This document shows positions 6,789 to 11,610 of a stretch of DNA of 11,610 nt, one piece after another (the first letter of the stretch is position 1; every line of letters starts with the position of its first letter). The notes beneath the pieces were generated by a model. It made no database searches. It saw only the letters and a list, made by a program, of their open reading frames with translations, and was not told the origin of the DNA. A program made the translations under genes and the position numbers. The DNA comes from an uncultured Eubacteriales bacterium (lineage in GTDB: Bacteria > Bacillota > Clostridia > Oscillospirales > Oscillospiraceae), in contig URPI01000059.1 of the NCBI GenBank assembly GCA_900549705.1, forward strand, positions 1 to 11,610, in the 5' to 3' direction.

Positions 6789-7545
6789 TGTGGTACACCT
6801 CACAGGGGAGATTTTTGGGATATTGTTTTTTAGAAACATTGCAATAGGGAATAACGGTATGCAGCGGTTGGGCACAGGCAATCCCGGTGATGGCATCCAT
6901 CAGCTGCTGCTTGATCTGGCCGCGCTGGATGTCCATGGGAATATCCGGGTCATACACAATGGGCTTGCAGAAAAAAATCTTTTTCAGTTTTGGAGCCAGA
7001 TACATGGGCACAAAGCTGAGCTTCTTCCCGGTGCGCTTATAGTACATCTTGGCAATGTCAATAAAGCGATCCTGGAACTGGTGGACAATGTTGTTGTATT
7101 CCTCCCGGCATTCCGGGAAGATGACCAGAGAATAGCCGTCCTGCAATTTTTCAATGGAGCGGCGGAAGGTGGTCAGGCATCGGCTGTCATGATACACCGG
7201 AATGGTGCGGGCATGGGTCATGATGTACACGGCGGGGTACTTGATGATTTTGCTTGCCAACCAGAAAATCCAGCGGACAGCCTTTGGCTTGTCCTGCCAG
7301 AAATCCGTATAGGCATAGCGGCTGACTTCCTTCTTGTCCATCATCTGCCAGGCACACCAGGTATAATGGTCAAAGGGCAGACGTTCCTCTGCCACAATGG
7401 CACCGTGCGCCTGGGAGTGGTTGCCCACCAGCACAAAGGCATCCTCCGGCAGATTTTCCAGCCCCACCAGCTCCATGTTGGGATAAACTACCCCAACAAT
7501 CCAGCGCAGAAATTTACAAAAAGGGGGTTCAATAATCGGGCGCAA
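6769..7545 (-). CDS. PlsC-like glycerolipid acyltransferase
   Basis: This roughly 258-residue protein resembles 1-acyl-glycerol-3-phosphate acyltransferases, which add a fatty acyl chain to a lipid precursor at the inner membrane face. Motif I reads NHSQAHG (residues 42-48), so the usual HX4D aspartate is Gly48 with His47 next to it; motif III reads FPEC (143-146) instead of FPEG. Similar NHSQ..G motifs occur in clostridial relatives as I recall, so this is a subfamily trait more than decay. The TTG start at 7545 is chosen because AAGGAGG (7553-7559) lies 7 nt upstream; an in-frame upstream start at 7608 has no such site and precedes the predicted promoter. It overlaps the PAP2 gene by 20 nt, which suggests a joint role in lipid metabolism. 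Acyl donor and acceptor are not known. Confidence 0.8.
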   Translation of the reverse strand: MRPIIEPPFCKFLRWIVGVVYPNMELVGLENLPEDAFVLVGNHSQAHGAIVAEERLPFDHYTWCAWQMMDKKEVSRYAYTDFWQDKPKAVRWIFWLASKIIKYPAVYIMTHARTIPVYHDSRCLTTFRRSIEKLQDGYSLVIFPECREEYNNIVHQFQDRFIDIAKMYYKRTGKKLSFVPMYLAPKLKKIFFCKPIVYDPDIPMDIQRGQIKQQLMDAITGIACAQPLHTVIPYCNVSKKQYPKNLPCEVYHIASSKS

Positions 7546-7582
7546 TACGCTGCCTCCTTCCACGCATAACAATCCAACATGG

Positions 7583-7588
7583 ATGATA
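7583..7588 (-). promoter_or_regulatory. Possible extended -10 promoter for the acyltransferase/PAP2 pair
   Basis: On the minus strand TGTTATCAT carries an extended -10 (TG-T-TATCAT, 5 of 6 matches to TATAAT). No good -35 is seen at the usual distance; TTGAGT lies only 14 bp upstream. It would give a leader of about 31 nt before the TTG start. Confidence 0.35.
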
Positions 7589-7650
7589 ACACAGCTTTCT
7601 AAACTCAACCGAAACTTTTTTGATGCCGCAGGCCTGGGGAAAAGGGGCTA

Positions 7651-8139
7651 TTATGCCGTCCACTGGTAGGCAATCCGCGGCGTTCCATCCGCAATATAAA
7701 TGATGCCGCACCGGGTAAAGCCGTCCGCTTCAATCAGATGCTGCATGGTTTTGTTGTCGGCATGGGTGTCGATTCGGATGTTCTGTGCGATGGCCTTGCA
7801 GTAGCTTGCAGTACACCGGAACAGGCCATGCACCTGCCCGTCACCGGCAAGCCGGTGAATGGTTCGGTATGGCGCATTGTTCAGCCAATTTCCGCCCTCT
7901 ATACGGGCGTAGGTTGGTTCCACCCCTGCAAACAGCGCAAACACGCCATGGATTCCGGTTTCATCGAATATCACCTTGCAGGTGTGTTGACGGATATCCG
8001 ACGCAATCAGCGCAGCCTCCGGGTAAAAATGCCCCCACTGGGTGGGATTTCCAGACTGAATCATATAATCCTGGGCGTGTGCATAAATGTCCATAATTTG
8101 TGCAATGTCCCGGGGGGCTGCATCCCGAATGTGAAGAAT
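7651..8139 (-). CDS. GNAT-family N-acetyltransferase, apparent ATT start
   Basis: This is a cytoplasmic GNAT-fold acetyltransferase of about 162 residues. The N-terminus LHIRDAAPRDIAQIMDIY is a typical first strand and helix, and the C-terminal IRIDTHADNKTMQ..GF plus GIIYIADG..IAYQW is typical of single-domain GNATs. The acetyl-CoA loop (GDGQVHGLFR) is recognisable but divergent from the usual Q/RxxGxG/A. The open frame extends to 8370, but the predicted promoter (-10 at 8182-8187) puts transcription start near 8175, inside it. AAGGTGG (8144-8150) then sits 4 nt before ATT (8139-8137), exactly where the family N-terminus should begin. The spacing is short and the start is inferred. The substrate is unknown, and the gene seems to have its own promoter. 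Confidence 0.82.
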   Translation of the reverse strand: MLHIRDAAPRDIAQIMDIYAHAQDYMIQSGNPTQWGHFYPEAALIASDIRQHTCKVIFDETGIHGVFALFAGVEPTYARIEGGNWLNNAPYRTIHRLAGDGQVHGLFRCTASYCKAIAQNIRIDTHADNKTMQHLIEADGFTRCGIIYIADGTPRIAYQWTA

Positions 8140-8446
8140 AAAACCACCTTCTAAAACGTTGCTTTGCTGAATTTCCAAATCAATATAGCATATTTCGGCG
8201 CTCGTTGCAAGTGCGGTGAATGCTGTTTTGCCGGAGAAAATGTCATATATATCAATATCCGGGGCGACAATTTGCCGCCCCGGTAGGTAGAATGAGCCGA
8301 ATATCAGCCGGTTGTCAGTGCCACGGATGTGGCGGAAATGGGGACGGAGGATACCTTTGCGCTGCGCCATCGGCGGAGGCTGCGGCGCTTGTCATACGGT
8401 GCAGCTTCTCCTGTTTCACCTGCCGTTCCCAAGAAAACCAACATCG
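8140..8446. other. Gene-free stretch between spoIIP and the GNAT gene
   Basis: No gene is supported with confidence. It contains the GNAT promoter (8182-8210) and a 12-bp-armed stem-loop CCGGGGCG/CGCCCCGG (8259-8283, minus-strand loop region GCAAATTGT) that has no T-run on either side. Small open frames on both strands (plus 8292-8453, Cys-rich; minus, directly after the spoIIP stop, 46 codons) are unproven. No clear terminator for spoIIP is seen. Confidence 0.5.
8182..8210 (-). promoter_or_regulatory. Extended -10 promoter of the GNAT gene
   Basis: On the minus strand TTGCAA (8210-8205) lies 17 bp upstream of TATATT (8187-8182), which is preceded by TGC (extended -10). Transcription would start near 8175, leaving a leader of about 36 nt before the proposed ATT start. 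Confidence 0.7.
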
Positions 8447-9415
8447 CTATTGACTCCCGTTTTGCAGGGAGATGATGCACGCTGCCAGCAAATCCGCTGC
8501 GCGGAGTGCTTCCTCCAGGGTATCCCCGGCAGAGCCAACCTCCACCAGCAGAGAGAAGGGAACCAAATCCTGGTTGAACCGCTGAGGACGCAGGGAAATG
8601 GGGCGGGTGATGCCCGGCGCTGCCTGCTCCAGCTGCACCTGAAGCTTCAGCGCCAGAGAGAGATTATCCTGCCAGCGCCGGTTTTCCAGGCCGCTTCGTC
8701 CCGCCCCCAGCACGGTCATCAGACGGGCACAGCGCTGGCCGTCCATGGTGATGGCGGTGGGCAGCTGTTGACCGTTGTTTTCGGCGGCATCCCGGTGGAG
8801 GTCGAGTGCCAGCAGAATGCCGCTATTGTTTTTTAATTCTGCCTGGATGGCTTTTCGCGCACTGGTATAGGCAGAATTATAGGAGGGGTAGTCGTGATAT
8901 TCCCGGTCGTGAATCACGCCGATGCCTGCTTCTTCCAACCGCTGTGCCACTCGATCGCCCACGGCCAGCATATTGTAGTTTTCGTCCAGCGTGCGGTAGT
9001 CGGCCAGTTCCTGATAGGATGCGTTTCCCTGTTCATAGCTCTCGGAGGTATGGCTGTGAAGGATGAGCACCGTCGGATGGCTGTCTGCCAGTGCCCATTC
9101 CAGCGGGGCAGTCAGCAGGGCGGGAAAATCCGGGGTTTTGCTGCTGGTGTTCTGAATTTCAATTTCCGTCTCCGGGTCAAAGGAGGGACAGGTTGGGTCT
9201 GGAGAATAATCCATGGGCGGAGAGGACTCGGCGGGAAAGGGAAAAGAAAAATGCCGGGCTTCCTGCCCGGCATCCGTCTGTATCTTTTGGGGGCTGGATT
9301 TGGCAGCCAGTGTCCACGCCGCCCGCAGGGGCAGGCCTGTTTCAAAAAGGCGGAATACCAGCGTCAGGGCAATGACCCAGGCGCTGAACCTGCGCGCTTG
9401 CAGATCGGTTTCCAA
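8447..9415 (-). CDS. spoIIP: SpoIIP-like sporulation peptidoglycan amidase
   Basis: This 322-residue protein matches stage II sporulation protein P, the zinc amidase that with SpoIID degrades septal peptidoglycan during engulfment in the mother cell. A single N-terminal membrane segment (about residues 12-28) is followed by a low-complexity linker (40-100) and the amidase domain. Candidate catalytic or zinc-binding motifs are HSHTSE (120-125), DLHRD (205-209) and EVGS (292-295). The start is TTG at 9415, with AAGGAG (9424-9429) 8 nt upstream. The usual clostridial neighbour gpr is absent; the upstream side is the hairpin-repeat island. A mother-cell sigma-E promoter would be expected from the family, but I do not see a convincing one. 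The gene implies an endospore-forming organism. Confidence 0.9.
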   Translation of the reverse strand: METDLQARRFSAWVIALTLVFRLFETGLPLRAAWTLAAKSSPQKIQTDAGQEARHFSFPFPAESSPPMDYSPDPTCPSFDPETEIEIQNTSSKTPDFPALLTAPLEWALADSHPTVLILHSHTSESYEQGNASYQELADYRTLDENYNMLAVGDRVAQRLEEAGIGVIHDREYHDYPSYNSAYTSARKAIQAELKNNSGILLALDLHRDAAENNGQQLPTAITMDGQRCARLMTVLGAGRSGLENRRWQDNLSLALKLQVQLEQAAPGITRPISLRPQRFNQDLVPFSLLVEVGSAGDTLEEALRAADLLAACIISLQNGSQ

Positions 9416-9484
9416 TCAAATCGCTCCTTCCAAAAAGCAGCCACTTGCGGCGGATGTGTCCCTGGTTTTGCACAGCCATGGTAG

Positions 9485-9505
9485 GGGTCGCCAACCTGGC
9501 GACCC
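9485..9505 (+). repeat. A hairpin, solitary copy
   Basis: A perfect 9-bp stem GGGTCGCCA / TGGCGACCC with an ACC loop is preceded by GTAG. It is followed by a decayed C-type tail read on the minus strand (CTTGGCTCCC near 9522-9531, with a mismatched small hairpin between). Confidence 0.85.
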
Positions 9506-9540
9506 GCAAGCGGCGCAGCTGCCTTGGCTCCCTCTGCACC

Positions 9541-9638
9541 GGTAGGGGAGGCTCTTAGCCTCCCGCCGCCCCCGGATTTCAGGAAGTACCCAAATAAACG
9601 CACTCGCCCCTGTAGGGGTCGCCAACCTGGCGACCCGC
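9541..9638 (+). repeat. B-linker-A composite repeat, copy 1
   Basis: The unit is GTAGGGG plus B hairpin (GGGAGGCT-CTT-AGCCTCCC, 9546-9564), a linker of about 50 nt containing GGATTTCAG and CGCACTCGCCCCT, then GTAGGGG plus A hairpin (9616-9636). It matches, along its whole length, the inverted copy ending near 9894 and the direct copy at 11422-11518. Confidence 0.85.
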
Positions 9639-9647
9639 CGTTCCCCC

Positions 9648-9712
9648 GGTGCGAAGCACCCTTGCCTCCCCTGGAAGGGGAGGCGCCGAACGAACGTGAG
9701 GCGGAGGGGTTT
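9648..9712 (-). repeat. C-family repeat, inverted, head-to-head with the next copy
   Basis: It has the triloop hairpin GGTGC-GAA-GCACC (9648-9660), the C stem CCTCCCC-TGGAA-GGGGAGG (9665-9683), and an outer arm GAGGGGTTT (9704-9712). The arm pairs with AAACCCCTC of the next copy across a 19-nt gap. Confidence 0.8.
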
Positions 9713-9731
9713 GTCCGTCACTAGAGCATGA

Positions 9732-9795
9732 AAACCCCTCAGCTTCGCTTCACTCAGCAGCTCCCCTTTCAGGGGAGCCGGGGCGGCTTCGCCGC
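9732..9795 (+). repeat. C-family repeat, direct
   Basis: Outer arm AAACCCCTC (9732-9740), a CTTCGC/CTCAGC lead, the C stem GCTCCCC-TTTCA-GGGGAGC (9760-9778) and the triloop hairpin GCGGC-TTC-GCCGC (9783-9795). It is followed at once by an inverted A hairpin, as at 1-91. Confidence 0.8.
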
Positions 9796-9796
9796 A

Positions 9797-9898
9797 GCGG
9801 GTCGCCAAGTTGGCGACCCCTACAGGACGTGTGCCATTCACTGAATGCTTGCTGAAATCCAACGCTGCGGGAGGCTAAGAGCCTCCCCTACGGGTGCG
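9797..9898 (-). repeat. B-linker-A composite repeat, copy 2, inverted
   Basis: It has an inverted A hairpin with loop AGT (9799-9819), a linker, then an inverted B hairpin (9869-9876 with 9880-9887). Read on the minus strand it aligns to copy 1 through B, linker (shared GGATTTCAG) and A. It is flanked by another perfect hairpin TGCGGT-GGAA-ACCGCA (9895-9910). Confidence 0.83.
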
Positions 9899-9935
9899 GT
9901 GGAAACCGCAGGCTTGCGTCCAATGGGGCTATCCC

Positions 9936-10421
9936 TCACACCTCCGGCTTTTTCCATTTGGGGCGGGTACGCAATTCCACCCGGAGGTTCTGGAAAAAGG
10001 TCTGCATCAGTGCTGTTGACTCCTCCTCCATCACGCCCCCCTCCACCGTCGGATGATGGTTGAAGCCCATCTGAAACAGGCTGCACACGCTGCTGCAAGC
10101 GCCGAATTTCCGGTCGCTGGCACCGTACACCACCCGGGGAATCCGGGCATTGATGATGGCACCGGCGCACATGGGACATGGCTCCAGGGTGACATACATG
10201 GTGCATTGCCACAGCCGCCAGCCCCCCAAGCGCTGGTTGGCCTGGGCAATGGCCTCAATTTCCGCATGGGACAGGGCGGATTTGGTATGCTCCCGGCGGT
10301 TGCGCCCCCGTCCCACAATCTCATCCCCCTGCACAATGACGCAGCCCACCGGCACCTCGCCCTCCTGGGCTGCCTCCCGTGCCAGCGCCAGCGCCTGCTC
10401 CATGTAATCGCGGTCGTCCAT
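9936..10421 (-). CDS. tadA: tRNA-specific adenosine deaminase TadA
   Basis: This 161-residue cytidine/adenosine deaminase-fold enzyme converts wobble adenosine 34 of tRNA-Arg(ACG) to inosine. The zinc site is complete: His52-Ala-Glu54, with Glu54 the proton shuttle, and Cys82/Cys85 in PCPMC. The DRKFGAC segment (103-109) typical of TadA follows. The ATG at 10421 is preferred to the in-frame TTG at 10433 because GGAGG (10427-10431) lies 5 nt before the ATG and would otherwise be inside the gene. It follows coaX by 74 nt, with a hairpin in the gap that overlaps the approach to its ribosome binding site. Length and motifs are normal for the family; the function is confidently assigned. Confidence 0.95.
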   Translation of the reverse strand: MDDRDYMEQALALAREAAQEGEVPVGCVIVQGDEIVGRGRNRREHTKSALSHAEIEAIAQANQRLGGWRLWQCTMYVTLEPCPMCAGAIINARIPRVVYGASDRKFGACSSVCSLFQMGFNHHPTVEGGVMEEESTALMQTFFQNLRVELRTRPKWKKPEV

Positions 10422-10432
10422 GTCGTCCTCCA

Positions 10433-10478
10433 AAAGAATACCACCCCGCCGGGGAGAAATCCCCCGAAGCTGGGGTGG
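10433..10478 (-). terminator. Hairpin between coaX and tadA, possible attenuator
   Basis: On the minus strand CCACCCC (10478-10472) pairs with GGGGTGG (10447-10441), with a second inner CGGGG/CCCCG stem, followed by TATTCTTTT running into the tadA ribosome binding site. It is either a weak terminator for coaX or a structure regulating tadA read-through. Confidence 0.6.
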
Positions 10479-10495
10479 CAGATTGATGTATTTTC

Positions 10496-11263
10496 TTACG
10501 CCCCGTCCCGGTGGGGGTGATTCCGCCGGTACAGATATGCCAGCCCCTTCCGGGTCAAATCCGGGTCAAACACATGGGGATGACGGAGAAATTCCGTGAC
10601 GTATTTTCCGCCGCCGCCGGTGAGCAGCAGCGTCACCGGCTGCCCCAGCTCCGTCTCAATCTCGGATACCAGCCCGTCCACCATGGCGGCGGTACCCCGG
10701 ACGGCACCGGACATCATGCACTCCTGGGTGTTGCGGCCCACCAGATGTTCCGGGCGCTGAAGCCGCAGCTGCGGCAGCTGCGCCGTGCGCTGGGACAGGG
10801 CGTTCAGGCAGGTCTGGATGCCGGCGCAGATGATGCCCCCGGCAAACACGCCCCCCGGCAAAATCACGTTCAATGTGGTGGCAGTTCCCAAATCCGCCGT
10901 TACCGCCGGCAGGGGATAGTGGGCGGCTGCCCAGGCGGCATCCACCAGCCGATCCCTGCCAATCTTCTCTTTTTCCGGCAGCGTGACCACCAGTCCGGTT
11001 TCCGTCTGACCGTCCACCACCATTGGCTCTACCCCCAGCAGCGTCCGGGCGGCGGCACGGACGGCCTCTGTAATGGGCGGAACCACGCTGGAAATGATAA
11101 CGCCTCGGCAGGTGACCCCCGAAACGATGGGGCGCAGCCGATAGGCATAGTCCACCTCGTCCCATCTGTGATTTGTTTCTACCTCGCCGGAAAATACAAC
11201 GGTGTCCCCCTCAATGCCGGAGAGTACCACGGTGCTGTTGCCGATGTCAATGACAATAATCAT
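10496..11263 (-). CDS. coaX: Type III pantothenate kinase CoaX
   Basis: This 255-residue cytoplasmic enzyme phosphorylates pantothenate in the first step of coenzyme A synthesis; type III enzymes belong to the ASKHA fold. Motifs in order are the phosphate-binding DIGNST (residues 6-11, with Asp6), the GRDR motif (102-105), DLGTATT (124-130), GGIICAG (142-148) and LTGGGG (214-219). In GGIICAG the usual proline of GGxIxPG is alanine. The C-terminal FDPDLTRKGL corresponds to the conserved DLTLKGL. The ATG at 11263 is supported by the DIGN motif directly after it, an AGGG site about 7 nt upstream and a good promoter. Length is normal. It is upstream of tadA and may be co-transcribed with it through the hairpin in between. 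Confidence 0.95.
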   Translation of the reverse strand: MIIVIDIGNSTVVLSGIEGDTVVFSGEVETNHRWDEVDYAYRLRPIVSGVTCRGVIISSVVPPITEAVRAAARTLLGVEPMVVDGQTETGLVVTLPEKEKIGRDRLVDAAWAAAHYPLPAVTADLGTATTLNVILPGGVFAGGIICAGIQTCLNALSQRTAQLPQLRLQRPEHLVGRNTQECMMSGAVRGTAAMVDGLVSEIETELGQPVTLLLTGGGGKYVTEFLRHPHVFDPDLTRKGLAYLYRRNHPHRDGA

Positions 11264-11295
11264 ACGGAATCCCTGCTTTAAAGATGTTTTTCCCC

Positions 11296-11323
11296 ATTAT
11301 AACCTGGAATGGGGCTTTTGCAA
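11296..11323 (-). promoter_or_regulatory. Promoter of coaX
   Basis: On the minus strand TTGCAA (11323-11318) is followed after 16 bp by a perfect TATAAT (11301-11296). Transcription start near 11289 gives a leader of about 26 nt. Confidence 0.75.
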
Positions 11324-11341
11324 ATAGTTTTCTATGCTTGC

Positions 11342-11370
11342 TTGAAAAAATTTTGAACACTTGGTATACT
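11342..11370 (+). promoter_or_regulatory. Divergent extended -10 promoter facing the repeat region
   Basis: TTGAAA (11342-11347), 17 bp, then TATACT (11365-11370) preceded by TGG (extended -10). It points away from coaX, 18 bp from the coaX -35. No gene follows before the window ends; the first 150 nt it would transcribe are hairpin repeats. Confidence 0.65.
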
Positions 11371-11421
11371 AAATGTATTTGGGGCATGACCCCCACCGCC
11401 CCCCTGGTTTCGCAGCACCAC

Positions 11422-11518
11422 CCGTAGGGGCGGCTCATAGCCGCCGCAACCCTGGATTCTCGGAAGCACTCAGATGAACGCACTCGCCCCTGTAGGGGTC
11501 GCCAACCTGGCGACCCGC
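11422..11518 (+). repeat. B-linker-A composite repeat, copy 3
   Basis: GTAGGGG plus a B hairpin whose stem is GGCGGCT-CAT-AGCCGCC (11429-11445), a linker with GAACGCACTCGCCCCT, then GTAGGGG plus A hairpin (11496-11516). The B stem differs from copies 1 and 2 by a paired A-T to C-G exchange. Confidence 0.85.
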
Positions 11519-11573
11519 AAGCTCACGCAACAGAGCGCTTTATTGGATGGTACTTGCCAAAATCTTCTGAGTT

Positions 11574-11610
11574 CTTGGCTTCCCCCGGGGGGAAGCTGTC
11601 ACGATGAAAT
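11574..11610 (-). repeat. C-family repeat, inverted, cut by the window
   Basis: Plus-strand 11574-11597 is the exact reverse complement of 26-49 (24 nt, C stem GCTTCCCC/GGGGAAGC plus CCAAG). The remainder lies outside the window. Between 11519 and 11573 I see nothing recognisable. Confidence 0.7.

Noticed and set aside
6786..6896. ATG start at 6896 for the PAP2 gene
   Set aside because: No ribosome binding site, 128-nt overlap with the acyltransferase, and extra residues that do not look like the family N-terminus; the TTG at 6788 has GAGGTG 7 nt upstream.
6790..7569. Plus-strand open frame (259 codons)
   Set aside because: It mirrors the acyltransferase gene; no ribosome binding site and no family resemblance.
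8307..8446. 46-codon minus-strand frame directly after the spoIIP stop
   Set aside because: Only a weak GGGAG upstream, no recognisable product and no other coding evidence; left as unproven.
9416..9862. Minus-strand open frame (148 codons) through the repeat island
   Set aside because: It is made almost entirely of translated A, B and C hairpin repeats and has no independent coding signal.
9480..9900. CRISPR array
   Set aside because: Repeats are hairpin elements in both orientations with unequal, homologous linkers; there are no regular unique spacers and no cas genes.
10511..11281. Plus-strand open frame (256 codons) across coaX
   Set aside because: It is antisense to coaX, which has all type III pantothenate kinase motifs; no plus-strand promoter or ribosome binding site at its start.

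Overview
The window reads as chromosomal DNA of a GC-rich, spore-forming member of Clostridia (Bacillota), most likely a gut Oscillospirales-type genome. The evidence is strong AGGAGG-type ribosome binding sites, TTGnnn/TATAAT promoters, a SpoIIP-type sporulation amidase, and hairpin repeats (AGCTCCCC..GGGGAGCC and GTAGGGG-hairpin types) that I associate from memory with such genomes. The genus cannot be named from the sequence alone.

Layout. (1) 1-352: repeat debris, then a promoter. (2) 353-4227, plus strand: a tight three-gene operon of a MoxR AAA+ ATPase, a DUF58 protein and a membrane-anchored transglutaminase-like protein, with the stop/start junctions overlapping or 1 nt apart. (3) 4228-4705: gene-free, holding repeat fragments and several strong stem-loops, ending in the promoter of the next gene. 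(4) 4706-5911, plus strand: a MalY/PatB-type PLP enzyme (cystathionine beta-lyase family). (5) 5912-6101: a convergent intergenic stretch with a terminator for the minus-strand genes. (6) 6102-9415, minus strand, in transcription order: spoIIP, a GNAT acetyltransferase, a PlsC-like acyltransferase, and a PAP2-family membrane phosphatase overlapping the acyltransferase by 20 nt. (7) 9416-9935: a gene-free island that is a nested mirror image of hairpin repeats. (8) 9936-11263, minus strand: tadA (tRNA adenosine deaminase) downstream of coaX (type III pantothenate kinase). (9) 11264-11610: the coaX promoter back-to-back with a strong outward promoter that fires into another repeat copy.

Function. 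The plus-strand operon looks like an envelope protein-handling unit: chaperone-type ATPase, DUF58 adaptor, and extracytoplasmic cysteine transglutaminase/protease fold. The acyltransferase/PAP2 pair is probably a phospholipid acylation/dephosphorylation module. patB, tadA and coaX are amino-acid, tRNA-modification and cofactor housekeeping genes, and spoIIP implies endospore formation.

The most notable material is not protein coding. Three hairpin families (called A, B and C here) recur in fixed combinations and both orientations. Their stems differ between copies by paired changes while the loops or flanks are kept, which suggests selection on structure. A second theme is start codons: four consecutive minus-strand genes appear to start at TTG, ATT, TTG and TTG, judged by Shine-Dalgarno placement. 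I found no CRISPR array, insertion sequence, phage or toxin-antitoxin genes.
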